Below, piece after piece: positions 21,898-35,980 of a stretch of DNA of 64,000 bases. Under the pieces are notes generated by a model. The model saw nothing but the letters and a program-made list of their open reading frames with translations. It made no database searches and had not been told where the DNA came from. Positions within the stretch are counted from its first letter, which is position 1; every line of letters begins with the position of its first letter. This DNA comes from Collybiopsis luxurians FD-317 M1 (lineage: Eukaryota; Basidiomycota; Agaricomycetes; Agaricales; Omphalotaceae): the NCBI GenBank assembly GCA_000827265.1, contig KN834753.1:1084686-1148685 (forward strand), in the 5' to 3' direction. Position numbers and translations under genes: made by a program.

Positions 21898-24012
21898 ATG
21901 TCTGATGTGCGCCAGAGAGCCATAATAAAGGTACTTCGGAAGCGTCAAAACTTCTGCACAGTGCTGATCCACACTTGAGCAGGTTTTCCGCAAATTCAGT
22001 AATTCTCTTGGCCCAGACGTTCTGGTTTTTTTGGAGCAAATATTGGACGAACACGGAATTGCAGATCAGGATGTAGAGTCATCTATTGAGACACTGGCAA
22101 AGGAATACAATAAGCAAGATGGTAAGAATTTTTATCTTTTTGCTTTCCTTTCTTTGGCACCAACAAGTCTGGAGATGCAACGATGAAGGTCTCAATCGAA
22201 GTTTTACAAAAAGTTTATGAAATTCTTCAAGATCAGGGTCAGAATGAAGTGGAAACGGAAGCCCTCGACCCCGACGCTCATCTGCATTTCATTGATGCTT
22301 TTGAAATGCCTTGTTGGCATTGGTCTATTGAACGTGGGACGTTTGAAAAGTACAATTTCTCCAAGATAGCTTTTTGGCTTGACTGACGTCCCGATTCAGA
22401 GCTTCGAACCTACCCACAATGTCAGGCTCGGCTGACTCGCGTGTGCTTCTTGTTCGAGACCGGCTGAACATAATTAAACAATGTGTTTTACGGAACGAGC
22501 ACTTTGCTCCCTCGACACTTCCTTCGAGGGATAGAGATCGCCTCGTTACTGTAAGATTCCGTTTGAATTGAAGTAAAATACACTTTGAGCTGTCTTTATA
22601 GCTGAGATCCACCAAACAACTCCTAGGTCGAGCTGGTGAGAGATTCCTTCTGCTGGGCATGCTTACTCGATCGAAGGAAGGAAAGTTATGTCTAGAGGAC
22701 GGAGACGGAAGTGTTGAATTGGATTTTTCGCACTTGGTATGTGATAGTTGACGCGAGCTATGATGATCGTTCGTTAAACGCTACTTCAGGACGAGCCCGG
22801 TGATGGGCTGTTTACCGAAGGCTGTTTTGCTCTTGTCGAAGGAGAGTACACAGACGAAAGTAAGCTGCAGATCATTGCAGTCGGTCAACCTCCATGCGAG
22901 TCTAGAGAGACAGCACGGTAAGAAAGACAGAAATAGTTGCATAGTCGCTAAATAAGATGCAGGTCGATCTACGGGCATATTGACTTTCTTGGGAAGGCTT
23001 CTACTTCACTCCTTGATGACGTTGCGTTGTTCACTGGAAACCTCACTTCCTTTTCTAATTACTTCAATATAGCAAAAGCTTTCTGCTCGTGTTCGAGAAG
23101 AGCTATCTGATCTGCATTTCTTCTTCCTATCTGATGTTTGGCTGGACCATCCACAAACATTGTTAGGTATACGGAAGATGCTCGAAAATTGTATAGAAAA
23201 TGACTTTATCCCTAAAGTCATTGTACTCTGCGGAAATTTTACTAGCCAGTCTATTACTCACGGTAATCTGCGGGATATACAACGCTACCAAGGTTCGTCA
23301 AAGTTGCTGTCATGCTCTGGACTGGTCAGCCGACTATCTGCAATCCAGATAATTTTGATTCCTTGGCCGACCTTGTTGCTTCGTATCCTTCAATCACACA
23401 CACAACACACTTTGTGTTCGTGCCGGGACCTTTGGACTTGACATTGAATTCAACCTTGCCTCGACGGACAATACTCCATAGTTTGATGTCGCGCATTAAA
23501 TCCAAGATTCCCAAAGTGCATTTGATGTCGAATCCTGGCCGGATAAAGTTTTTCGATCAGGAGATCGTTATCTACAGAGATGACTGCATGGCTAAAATGC
23601 TCAGAAATGTGGTAGGAGTTGGTGTGAAGCCGGACGTTAATAGTGATGATTTGAAGCGGTTTGTAAGTGCATTTTCTACATGTACCTTTTTTTTTTGGCC
23701 TGAGACATGGCAGTTAGTGCAAACAATTTTGGATCAAGCACATCTCAGCCCATTGACGATCAACATACAACCTACTTTATCAGAGTATGATCACAGTCTA
23801 CGTTTGTATCCTCTTCCAACGGCGGTTAGTGGAAATTGCTGGAACCCTGGTCACGTTCTGAGAATAGCTTATAGTTGGTGCTCGCGGACAAGTACGACAG
23901 ATATAAGATCACATACACTGGATGCCATGTTTTTAACCCGGGCAGCTTTTTGGGTAGCTCGTTTGTGTTTTCAACATATAAACCGGCGGAAATTAACTCG
24001 GAGGAATGGTAA
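21898..24012 (+). CDS. dpb2: DNA polymerase epsilon subunit B (Dpb2)
   Basis: About ten exons. The N-terminus [16 protein letters not shown]...[20 protein letters not shown] is the small helical domain of pol epsilon B subunits. The OB-fold follows ([60 protein letters not shown]). Then comes the calcineurin-like phosphoesterase domain ([32 protein letters not shown], '[20 protein letters not shown]', [34 protein letters not shown]), inactive in this family: the metal-binding His/Asp set is incomplete (CGNF for GNHE, GPLD). It ends [11 protein letters not shown]. Dpb2 is an essential part of leading-strand polymerase and bridges it to the CMG helicase. About 520 residues. Confidence 0.95.
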
Positions 24013-24150
24013 GTGATATCTCAAATGAGTATGGCAAAGCCTGATGTGTATAAATTATTAGTATACTCGAGGTGGACCCGCCGGAATTATAATGTCACTG
24101 TAGCTACTTAGAATATTGTTTGATGAAATTGAGCGCGCCCGAGCGGAGTC

Positions 24151-24156
24151 CACGTG
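24151..24156. promoter_or_regulatory. CACGTG upstream of the Fmp27-like gene
   Basis: TCCACGTGGT, 148 bp upstream of the Fmp27 start codon in the 291-bp gap after DPB2. Palindrome extends to CCACGTGG. Binding is inferred. Confidence 0.4.
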
Positions 24157-24303
24157 GTGGTTCCCGTTTATCGTGGCTATAACAATTGTACTCTTCCATG
24201 AACCTTCTAATACTACAAGTGCATTCTGCCTTCTTTAATCCGCGTATAGTTTCGTTGTATTTCGGCCAAAGTCGTTCGTTTGAATTCTTAGTGTAACATT
24301 AGC

Positions 24304-27300
24304 ATGGTAAGCTCGAGTGCTATCGGTCAATGCTGAAACCTCATTTTCCTCTCAGATTTTCAATATCCACTATTCAATTGCTCCTTTCAGGCTTCTCTTC
24401 TTCTGGAGCCCTACGAACAACTGGTGGATTGCGCTTGCCCTCCTCCTCTTCCGAATCATTATCTTCGGCCTACTCCTCCGCACCTACATTGTACCATGGC
24501 TCTTCCTACGCTTTTCTCGCCACATTCGCATTCGAAGCGCCAGTTTACGCTCCATTCGTGGGCTTGAAATTGATAAAGGAAATGGGACGTGGCGATTGGA
24601 ACGATTGAGCTACGCTTGGTCCAGGGAAGAAGGGACTAGGCATTTAACGATAAAGGCCGAAGGCTTACAGTTCAAGGGGGAAATTTCGAAAGCTGAACTC
24701 GGCCCCAGCATTTCGAAGGCCCATAAGAGGTCCGTGACTGCAACTGCTTCGGTTTTCGTTAGACAGCAGCTGTGGCATACGGCCTCCGGCTTTTACATTG
24801 TCCTGGATCCGGTTTTTCGTCCCATAATCCGGTCGATATCCTTGCGTGTCCTTCGTATGCTCATCTACTGGGTCCCGAGCATTACATCGGCTGTCTTCTT
24901 TGACATCAAACCCGTCACACTCACCTTCACTGGTTCCATGGAGTGCGAAGTTACGATAGAGAGAGTCCATCTCCATTCCTTGCTTGACTTTAGGCAAAGT
25001 GAAAAAGTAGACGATAATGCCGGGAAACAGAGTCGACCGATTAGGTCTAAGAAATCGTATAGTATGGCTGCGTGGAGATCCAGACTTACGGGGAGCTTCC
25101 AGCGGACTTGGTATAAGGCAATTGAAGCGAGGCAGGGCGTAGCTAATTTTGTGGTGGAATTCCACAACGTCAGGGGCTCTCTTCCCTCAGGTGAGTATCA
25201 AGAGCAGTAGTAGCAATTGTTTTTGTCGGTCTGAGTTCTATCTTCCTACTTTTCAGATGCATCCTTCTTCCGTCTGCCCGGAGCAGTCGCCATCCACTCT
25301 TCCATGGCATTCGATCCCAAAAGGGGAAAACTCAATACTCATTCTCTGAATACGGATATCAAACTTGGAGGGTGCTCCGTTGACGTAGATGTTTTGCGTA
25401 CTTTGCTACACAAGTTTCAAGAAGTTTCAAGTTCTGTTGCACCGACGCCTCAGACAGATATACCTCTCCTGAGTCCCACGCTCTCTTTTGTATCACGGAG
25501 AGCATCGTTCCTACGGTTTCCTTCGCCGCTTTCCCCTCGATCTCCTTCTCCGCCTCTTTCTCCTAACTCCGGCTTGGCATCCTTGTCATCAATATACAGT
25601 CCCTCTTCCCCCATTTTCGAGTCTATAACTGTGAGTGAGAAACAGATATTTTCAGAAATCATTCTCAATCCTACTCAGGCTTCCATCTTACCTCGGAGGC
25701 ATCACTACCGGCCTTGCAGGAAATTAAAGGATACAAAGAACAAGGTACGGGTATATCAGTAACTTTCAGCTTATACATGCTTATTTGTATAGGCTTTAAT
25801 ATCGTTCTTGAATTCAGTGCAGCTTCGCATAGATTCCATCTCACTGGTAAAGAGCAATAGTCTGGGTTCATATCGACTCCTGGTCAAGGATATACATATC
25901 AAAGCCGCACTTAGCGACCCTGAAAAAAATGCATTACATCGCGAAGCGCTTGGACGGACCGAACATAGAGAAGCGTTTGACTCTGATGCATATGTTCTGG
26001 ATTTAGGGATCGATGGGGTCCAGTTAACGCGCAACACTGTCAATGCTCAGCTACAATTAATTGATATGTGCCGCCTCTCTTTCAATGCCCTATCAACGCA
26101 ATGGCCCTCCCCTTTGCTCGTCACATCCCCTTTCCTTGGAGGCGACCCTAATGCTCCAGTTATTCTACTTACGCTGGGTATTGATTCCATTCACGTTTCT
26201 GAGCGATGGGATTCCTTGATGGAACTATTTGGCCGTTTTGACCCCAGAGAAGGGTCAACACCGTCCGCTCCGGCTGCTCCACCGTCTTTCGCCTCGATAC
26301 CGGTTCCTCGAGTCAAATTCGCGGTCTCTTGTGGTTCTATCCGAAGCAGATTAATCGTCGGGCCTCCAAAACACATTGTAGAGATGCGAAATGATGGCTT
26401 TGTCTTCTCAGTTGACTCTCATTATGACAACCGATATCCCCTCGTCGCCAGTGCGCTAGCCGAATTCGACAAGCATCCTTTAAGAATGGTTCTTCAGCTT
26501 TCATTCATTTGGAAACCTACTTTCGTCCGCGTTCACTCTCGGCAGTCAAGACGTGGTAGTCATAGCATTGCCGAGTTTGCGGAAGAGCCCGCGCTGCTGT
26601 CTCTTGACGCTGTAGAGATCATCGGTAGCGGCGATATTCTGGCTGATTTCAGGGATGAGACGCAGAATACCCCATGCATTGACCCATCTTCTTTAGTCCT
26701 TGATGTCAACTGCTCGTCGGATGCTTTATGCTTAGAACTATGGCACCCAGAAGTTCTAGATTCTGTGGTGGAAATACTGGAAGCCCTACCGCCCCCAGCT
26801 GAGAAGCATCACCATGCTGGTCCCCTGAAGTCACTTTCAGAAAGATTACCCTCCGGCTGTACCGTCACCGTTGGGCTGGCCCGATTCGTTCTTTTCGTAA
26901 CCGCAGCTGAACTGAACCCAAACGACAGTCTGGAGCTTTCTCGCGGCCTCGCATTACGTGTAAATGGCGCATCTGCTCAATACTGTGCTTTGCATGTGAC
27001 GCACCTACAACGACATAAAGAACCGGTAGATCGCGCTACTTCAAGACTACGACTCTTTCTACCAAAGGAACGTAGCGTTGCTGCTTGGGAAGAGGCGAAG
27101 AGAATATCCCCCACTTCTACTTTCTTCGGTCTTTCTTTTCTGCGCGTGGCATTACGAAGCGCCTTGTCGACCCAGTTTTCTACTGACGATCCCCTTATTG
27201 CTGAGCGTGACGACCCTGTTTTGGAGAACAGAGATTTTCTGCAATTGCACGGATTTTCAACTGAGGGTCGCATTTATGGCCACGCCGGAAAAAACTTTTG

Positions 27301-30300
27301 CGACATTAGTGCACGACTCCCTTACATACAAGCCATGTTGCATGTAGTAGATGCATACAGCATGATGCTCGCGATCCGAACTCTGAAATCCTTGTCTGCG
27401 AGTCGCCCCCGACTAAATACCCCGCGAAGAGATGAGGCTTCGACTACTCAAACAGCTTTGTCTATCCAGCTCAATGTTTCCATTGACAATATCCAAGCGC
27501 ACGCAGTGTTCCGAAATTCAAAAGTTTTTTGTCGTCTTGATTCTCTGTCTACCAATCTTGTCTCTGACGGCCCTCTAGTCATCCGATGGGACAAATGTGT
27601 GTTCTGGACCCGTGTCCCTGCCGCTGTCAATCGTTGGCAATATAGACCCGGCCAGAAGTGGGAAGAGTTTCTGACTCTCAATAGATGGAATGTTTACCTA
27701 AAACAACAATCCACTGTCAGCGACTCTATCTCTGTGGAAGGTGATGCCGCCCGATTCCGCATCCCGTTTGGCTTCATCCTGGCCGACTTAATACTTGATC
27801 TTAGCGTTGTGGTCAAAGCGCTTCGTCATCTTCACCGCGTAACCTCTACAGGTCTTTTTGCACCTATGCCTAGCCCCGAGGCTGAGGGTCCCAAAGCGGT
27901 TCCAAAATTCTCCTTACAAGTGGGTTTTATCTCTCTGGAGGCTGCCGACGACCCTCTGGAAAGCAAGCTTCTTCGTATCTTCAGAGTCGGTCCCGATGCT
28001 GCCAAGAATCGCATGGACCGTGAGGATGCTTTTAAGGTCAAGGTTAACCACATCTTGGCCTCGGAGAGTGCCCAACTTCCGGAACGAAACATAGATTGGG
28101 AGTTTTCTACTCACCACTCTGTTTCCATTCAAGATGCTCGCGAGCGGCTTAACCAAGTACATCTCCTCGACTGGCTGATGCGACTCGAGCAACTCAAGGA
28201 TGACCAAGCTGACTATCAATCTGAAATTTTCCGTCGGTTGCGGAATAATAGCAGAACCACTAGTTTCCCGACTATCATACCATGCCATCCCCCTAGTGAC
28301 GATCCCCCCCTCATTAGGTTTGCTATCACCAACCTCTTACTGCACGTCTCAACGCCCACTTTCCCAGCTGAAAGTCTTGTTGATTTTTTATTTGAACAAG
28401 GTCGGCTTCCGAAAGCTACGCAATACACACTTTTGGTTCCAATGCACCTTCATTTTTCCCTGTCGTCCCTGCAGATTACTTTGCGCGACTATCCTTTAGC
28501 AATGGCCAATGTACCTGCCCATTCAGATACTACCTTGGCCGCCTTGGAGTTTGACTCTGATCTAGTCATCGCTGAGGAAATGGGTACCGACCTCTCCGTT
28601 GACTGGGTCGAATGCCCCATTATCATCCCAGGGAATGAAGTCCTCGAAATGGACCCTTTCTATCTAGCAGTTCCAAAAACCATTATGCCCGTGAAATCAT
28701 ACGCTCTCCCTGAAATCAAAGTGTCTACGCCTGATCCAACAACATTTTGCTGGGGTGTGAGCTATGGACCAGCTACACAAGATGTCATGAGGATAATTGA
28801 TACATTGTCGAGTCCTCCGCGCGATCCTTCTCCCCCCGTCGGATTCTGGGATAAGGTAAATAGACATTCACTGATGGACTTCAAATAGTTACTCATGTAC
28901 TCATTAGCTGCGGCTTGTTTTCCATTGGAGTATTCGAACTTCGTTTAGAGGTGCGGTGCAAATGCACATGAAAGGTAAAATTTCTCTATCTCAATTCAAC
29001 GGTATCACGGTATAAAACCATGTTTACAGGTCTTCGTGATCCTTATGAGATTGTAGGTGTTGGAGCAGGCTTCTTGTACTCATGGCAGGGGCATACGAAA
29101 CTTCTAATTGGTCGACAAAATGATAGTGGAGAGCTTGTGCAAGTGATCAGTGATTCAATGCTGATCGCTATACCAAAGTGAGTATTTTTGATGAAGGCCA
29201 GAAACATCTCTCAATGAGTTTAGCTTGAAAAAACACCCCGAGAAATATCCGTCGACATACAGGAAGATCTGTGCCAAATTTCTTTCTGGTGTTAAGTTCG
29301 GTATTGGCTTTGTTCTTGAAAGAAGTTGTGGGCCAGGTTGCGATCAGGGTTGCATTGGTTCACCGTTCAATCGCAAGTGCCGATTCTTCGAATTCAAACC
29401 CCACCATTTAGTAAAGTTGGAGAAAAAGCCAAGCAACCCGGAGCTCAATGTTCGTCTTATAATACTGGTTTTCGGTGTAATTCTATTGTTAACTGACAAC
29501 TCAGAGTGCTGGTGACTCTTTTATTGGATTTCGGTCGAATTTCATTCACCTATCGATATCTCTGGTGGCATCCATACGAAGCTCAAAACATGGGGTGGAA
29601 GTCCAGCCCAGCACTCTACATTTAACACCGAAATGTTTTACTCATTTTTGGTCGTGGTGGCATCTGTTCGACGGTGTACTATCTCTTCCTATAAGGCATG
29701 GTTCATATTTTCCGCGCCGAATAATCTCGCCAAAGTTCCCACGGCACCTGGCAACTCTCAAATATCGTTTGATAGTCCCAAAACTGGCTGTCATGCACGG
29801 CTATGCTGACGACTCGAGAGATAGTATGCTCCCTTACCCTATATCTGGATTTTCTTTCGTTCATTCTCTGTATAGCCTGGGTCGATGGCGTAACTCCTTG
29901 GGTTGGCGTCAAGGCAATAATTGAGGACTTCCAGGTCGACATGCATCAACGAGATCAGGAAATGACGGTCCCCGGATTATCGCCCTCATCAACAAAAGTC
30001 ATACGTCGAAAAGCTTTCTATGCCGCCGAAGTGGTAATGAAAAATTTGGATCTTCGTGGTAAGTACAATACCTTCTACACGGAACTTAAAGAGATTCTAA
30101 CTTTGATCCAGCTCTGGTTGCCATTTTCCAAGAACCAGGCAAACAAAGTGTTGGCATCTCTGCAACCTCGCAGAAAAGCAGCTATCGTTCTCTCGATGAC
30201 TTTTCTCCTATTTCATTATCGTCTTCCTGGTATGATACCGATGACTTTGTGGAAACAGATTGGTCAACGTCTGCGGAACCTACCTTGCATATTCTTCCCG

Positions 30301-33300
30301 TGGCAAAATGCCCGCGAATCAGCTATTTTAAGAAGAACACTGCTTTAATGGACAATCAAACGGAGCGCAGTAAGTTCGGAAATGAAGACACTCATCCATG
30401 CCTACTAGGAAGGGAGCCATGTCAGTCATTCGAGCCCCCATCTCCATAGATTAGTACTCAAAATTTCTCCGCAGCTGTTCCTCAAATTCAGATAGGCCTT
30501 GCCTCGGAACGAATTGACGAGTTGAACGAGACAGATGCAGATTTAGAGGTATGGTTTAAGCCTCAGATTAATCGACATTTGTGTTGACGATAAGAGGACG
30601 GTCAGTCTACGGCGCAAAAGATGATTCCACTACTCCGACTGTACATCAATCGTATGCTTGATACGGACGCCGGGCAATCAATTGATAACGACTATTCAAT
30701 TCCCGCAGATGCAGTCTTTTCTGCAGATGAATGGGCACAGTTTGATAACGTATTTCAAATTCACTGCCCGAAATTATTTGTGGACAGTGCTGTCCGCGAT
30801 GTGAGGGCATTCTCATGCTCAATAACTTCATACTCTGATACCTAACATAGATTATGATGCGGTACTACCACTGTTCTCGCGCTCGCAGAGGGTTTGAATA
30901 CCACATGGCAACTCGGTTTGTACCGTTTCCTCTTCCCATTGTATAGCGTCCTCAAGACTTTATAAAGAGCTGTCAAATTTATCAGAGATCAAGCCTTCTC
31001 TGCCCAAGTTCAAGACTCTTCAGGAGGACAGAAGTATCATAATCCTGCCCAGGCTGCCGCCTCGGTCATACGAAAGATTCTTGTAGGGGAGACTTTCAGG
31101 CCGAGTCAAGAGAGCGGAAAGGGTCATGATTTCAAAATCGAAACTGTTGATCACTTAGACCCAATGAATGGATGGTTGGATGGTGTTTCTCTTCGCAAAA
31201 GTCACTGCTGTCTCCTATTGAAACCCCAGATTGTGCTGCGCAACCGTGGTGAGGCAGACGAGACTTGCATCGTTGCCGCTGTGCAGGCGAAGCTACAATC
31301 GTTCGCGATCATGGATGACGCTAATGTTGATGACCCCGTGACAGGCAAAGTGATGACCAGGTCAGTACTCGACGAGTATCCTTTGTTGGATCTCCTTCCT
31401 CACATTAATCTAGAACGTACGCTATTCTATCGGGAATGCAGACTTTTGCACCGACGTTCAGGGTCGATTCCGGCGATGGATGCGTACCACTGGAAGTGTT
31501 GATAGACCTTCGATGCGAGAGTGACGCGTTCGAGCGCTTAGTCCCCCAGACCGACGCGTCTTTCCAGTATGACAAGTTCAACCGACTTCGTCTTCGCAAC
31601 AATGTAGCGTCTGCCGCCACACGAAATTCCTCAGAGTCGACTGGGTCGCTCGAAGTGGCGAACCATCTGCATGACCAGACAGTATGTTTCTCCATACCGT
31701 TGTTATGACTGAAACTAAAGATTCCAAAGGACCTTATTCAAGTACAGATTCCTCGGTTTACTGTCTCAGCTAGTGATCACCACTTTGAAACCATCTCTAA
31801 TATCATCACTCGACTCCTCCTCTACTCTGACGCTGCTCACAAAACCCATCTTGATCATCTAGAGACTCTTTTATTCCAGTACGATTTTACCGACTTCACT
31901 TCCTCGGCCGAAGTGATATCTGATCTCCAGCGCCAAATGAGAAAAGCTCTGGACATCGAGTATTTGACAGCGAAGAACCCGAGACCAAGCGAGCCAGAGC
32001 CTCAATTTGAGCTCATGAAACTGCGGGCCCACATGTTCCTTCTTGCGGAAAAGCTCAATTTCTTATTCGAAGCTATCAAGTTGGCGCAGGATAGACGCGA
32101 TGAACAAGGGGATCGAAAATCAGCGACACTTCTGCATGCCTCGTCCTCTGAAATTTCTTGGCGTATGGTCGATGAACGTAGAGAACTTTTGGCAAAACTA
32201 GCCGTACAAGATATCGACTTCTACTGGCTCAGACGTCAGGACAGTTCAACTGTGAATCATTTGACGGTCAGGAATCTCCAAGCATTCGATGGATCAAGAG
32301 ATGCTACATGGACGGAGATAGTGTCCAAGTATGACGAACCTGCTTATCATCCCCTGCTCAAGGTGTGTCCCTAGATTTCGCAAAGTTCTTTCGTTAAGCA
32401 TTATCATAGCGAGGCGTATTTGTGCTTTCGAACTGGTCGGTACTTCCTCCTGTCGGCGGAATTACAATATATGAGAGCTTCGAGTTGTCCCTACACCCTC
32501 TGCGGCTGCAGATTGATGCTAAAGTTGGACGTCGAATCATGGAATACGTCTATCCTGCACGAAAGCATCGCCGCAAATCCATCGAAGACGCCCCTCAGCC
32601 AGACACTACTCTGGATACGGCTCTAAGATCGACTTCCTTTGGTGTACTGGATAGCCCTTTCCCCCACTCGCCCTTTTCCCATGATCCATTAGATACAGAT
32701 TCATTGAGTTTGGCTCCTCCATTACGGAAACTTGGCGCCTCGCGCTCGTTTACTGACTTGCGCTCCACCGCCGCTCAAGATTCGACACAAGTGTTATTAC
32801 GACCACCCTTGCAAAGAACTCGTTCTTCAGAGTATTTGAAACATACTCAGACTCCAGTGGATGGCTTTGAGCGGGAGCCTAGACGGCAAAAGACTCTAAC
32901 TAGTAAACGGAACGGAGATGCTGTGGAAATGAAAACCCGCTCTTCTCGAAAAACCTTCGTATTCGTCAAAATATCAAGGTATGTTTTGGGGTTCGTCTTG
33001 ACTTAGTTTTGTTACTCAAGATGGCTCGTAGTCTTCATCTGCTTTTGAGCGTGATGAAAGAAGATGCCTTTGTCTGCAGAGATGCCCGGATTCGCACTCG
33101 GGACTGGGAATTCCGAAACCAGACACTCAGTGTAAGCTCGTTTCAATTTCTTCGCTATCGACGACATCTTTATATGCTCATCATACAGTTTGAGGAGTTG
33201 GTCAACCAATTCATCCCTTCGGATATGAGCTGGAAAGGCTGGGTCAAGATGGCATTCCATCAACCTCTTGTCCCTGTCCTTCCGGTAGCTCGAGAACTCA

Positions 33301-33776
33301 TCTCAAAAACGAAATGGATTGCCTCTAAAGGAACTGCTGCTGTCATGGAACATAGCTCTCCTCCTAAATCCTCTCACCCAAAAGCTATCACCAATATCCC
33401 TCATGATCAAGAGGAAGAAGATGGACATCGCCCTTCATTTTCCTCCTCGCACAGTGACCTTCCTCTGTCTAATACCAGGTCTTCTCCACCTTTGCGGTCA
33501 TGGAAGAAGGCATCCAACAGGCAGCAGGAGATTTCCACTGTTTTTGGAGCTGGCCCTCTCATTGCAGATCCCGAGCCGATGAATGATGAGGAGCTTGGTA
33601 TATCGGGACAACCCAGCCGAAAGAGGGTTCTTTCGTTATTCAATCGGGCATCTTCCAAGTCAGGTAAAAGCGAGACTTCAGTTGGGGTATGCTCTCTTTC
33701 TGATTGTAAGCCGGCTTCCATACTAACCTATCCTCAGTCGGTTAGTTCTCGAGCTCGACAATCCACGGACGGATAA
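24304..33776 (+). CDS. Fmp27/BLTP2 (Hobbit) bridge-like lipid transfer protein
   Basis: A single gene of about 9.5 kb, around 2,800 residues in some twenty exons. The first coding exon appears to be only the ATG (24304-24306), followed by GTAAGC and an intron to about 24358, because the long frame beyond has no upstream Met. The N-terminus is a membrane anchor (NNWWIALALLLFRIIIFGLL). The body is repetitive beta-rich RBG-type sequence. Landmarks: the family's GFWDK motif at 28841-28855, immediately followed by a splice donor, then 'HWSIRTSFRGAVQMHMKGLR', CRFFEFKPHHLVKLEKKPSN, 'LTPKCFTHFWSWWHLFDGVL' and a conserved C-terminal region (SDMSWKGWVKMAFHQPLVPV). Fmp27/BLTP2 proteins form a hydrophobic groove at ER-plasma membrane contacts for bulk phospholipid transport. 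Low-complexity Ser/Pro inserts occur near 25500 and 32650. Confidence 0.92.
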
Positions 33777-33928
33777 CGAAACTGCCGGATATTAATGCCG
33801 GCGGCGAAGGACTAATTAACATTATCTCACATTTGTATATTAACTGCTTACTCTTGTAACTTACATACTTATTGGAATAATTTCTTTTCTTTTATAACTT
33901 ATTTCTACTAATACCCGGACGCAATCTC

Positions 33929-35980
33929 ATGCCATCCGTGAGGGTCAAAAAGCATTCGTACACTTCCCTTAGGCCCCAGCGCAGTCGTTCCGGCGGTGCT
34001 CTTGCGAATCTTTTCAGAAGAACTTCTTTGGATGCTGATGAAACCGAACCTTCCCATTCCAATGAACCACAAACCGCCGGATACGCTATAGATGGAGATA
34101 CACGTCGACGGACACGAAGTAGACTTCAGAAACATCTTTTGCAGACTCCTTTGCTGGACGAAGACCGAAGAAGAGCTCGAGCCTTGTCTGTTCCTCCCGT
34201 GTTTCGTCCAACTACTCAGACATCTCCGAACACTTCAGTCGTTACGCTCGAAGGGGCCACCGCAGACATTCAGTTAGCTGGAGATGGAGCACCGGGCCTC
34301 ATCGACAGTGCCCTCAGCTTGTCAGATGCGCGTGAGGATCATCATCACGACGATATTGTGGAGCATTTAGATGTTATTGGTGAGTCCCAAGCCGCTCGAA
34401 TAAACCCGTTCACTGACCTTTCCGTAGATCCACAAGTAGCCACTGCTTGCAATCTAACGAATGCAGCTAATTCTATCTTAATGTAAATATTAGCAGTGCT
34501 TCCTCTGAATCATGCTAATAACTTTTGTAGACCGCCGCTGGATTTTTATTCACGCAAACCTGTCCTCACTTTAACCCCTCCACCCCTTCCTACTACGGAC
34601 TGTGCGCAAGGAGACATAGAGCGGGGTCAGTCTTTACTGGAAGATTCACTGGACCGGCATGTCGATGATGTGATGAGGAGGCGTGATAAGATAAGGCGAA
34701 TATTGAAAGGTGTTTGGTCGTTTCTTAAAACTCGTACGTGGTTCCGCTGGAGACCTAGGTGCTTCAATCTTACGTTGTTCCTCCAGCCCTTGGTGTATGA
34801 AACCTCCTTTTCCAAAACTCCTTGTTCTGACACACAAATCCAGATTATCACTGGCATATACGGTTTTCTTGTTGGTATGCAATTTGTTCCAACCCCTCGT
34901 CCACCTCTCACGGAAGTGGTAGTTTTTTGGGGTGCTGCCATTGTTGTCTTCCTCCTCAAAATAATTAACTTTCACAATGCCAACACTCAAGGTTTCTGGG
35001 TCGAGGTTAGCTCCCAAGTCGTCAATGGTAGGCTTAAAAATGGCCCCACTTGATAATTAGGTCTCATCTGTGGTCATACTGTAGGTTTATTTACGGTGAC
35101 TGGCATTGGTCTCATACCCTCTCGTGTTCTGGACACCTACCGTAAGGCACATCATTCTGTAACTGCATATATCTCATTCTCTTTCAGGCATAGGCAAGAT
35201 TTATTCGTATAAAAGACGCACGAGAGAGCTCCGACGCAAAGCCGGATTACCCCAGCTATTTGATGAAGACGATTTACCAGACCCCATCTATGACCCGAAT
35301 TATGTACATGTGCTGACTGATGAAGAACAAAGAGATCTACATCGCCGTTTGTGCCTCGAATGTTCTCCATAACGTCCCATTCTGACCTCACTTCCTAGAG
35401 CAAACCAAGTTTCACCACTCACAGACCTGGTATAGGCCTCATGGAACAGAGACGCACAGGGCGAGTTGGGCCGTCTGAGAATAATGTTCAAATCCTGAGT
35501 TTTATTGCAGGCTTTTCCCATTGGTCATGCGTTACTCATATGTTGCCTCAACGATGGAAATTCGATCTTCCAGGTTCTTTGCTTCTTGTACTTGGTATAA
35601 GCAAATGAGCTCACATCGCTCAATACCTTCAGATCATGCTTTGCGGAACTATGTGGGGCTTGAACAGGTTCGAACGGCCAGCATGGAGTACAGGTTGTCT
35701 CATACCCCTTGGGTTTCTTTGCGGTATCGGCTCCGCTGCAGTAATCGCCTTCGGAAGCGCAAAAACAAAACGCACTGCGGAGGTGGAAAAGAGGCTCAAG
35801 GCTGCACTGGCTTCTGATGATTCCGGTGTCACAAGTGAATGCCCGATGGGGGGCCCTTCCAACAACAGAAGTGTCCTCACCCATGCCGAAGGTCAGTTGC
35901 TCGACGAAAAGCCCTCTGATGATGCGGCAGCGCTCGAAGAGCACAAAGCGACTGCCACGGTACCTAACAAACAATCCTAG
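33929..35980 (+). CDS. DUF2985-family membrane protein
   Basis: Begins MPSVRVKKHSYTSLRPQRSR with a long disordered N-terminal region, then RQSLL-like motifs before the membrane domain: WSFLKTPLGIITGIYGFLVV, FWGAAIVVFLLKIINFHNAN, TQGFWVEVSSQVVNGLFTVT, GIGLIPSRVLDTYRIGKIYS. A cytosolic helix follows (RRTRELRRKAGLPQLFDEDD, DPNYVHVLTDEEQRDLHR) and then AFPIN-like MALL, WGLNRFERPAWSTGCLIPLG. This is the DUF2985 architecture of fungal membrane proteins of unknown function. The PLG of the TPLGI motif is encoded mainly by an apparent 8-nt exon (34787-34794), needed to keep frame. The C-terminus is charged. About 550 residues. Same strand as Fmp27, 152 bp after it; the poly-T tract at 35985-35999 follows the stop. 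Confidence 0.85.

Noticed and set aside
28856..30600. Several stop codons in the middle of the Fmp27-like gene, suggesting two genes or a pseudogene
   Set aside because: All fall within short GT..AG introns, and the joined frame continues with conserved family blocks on both sides.
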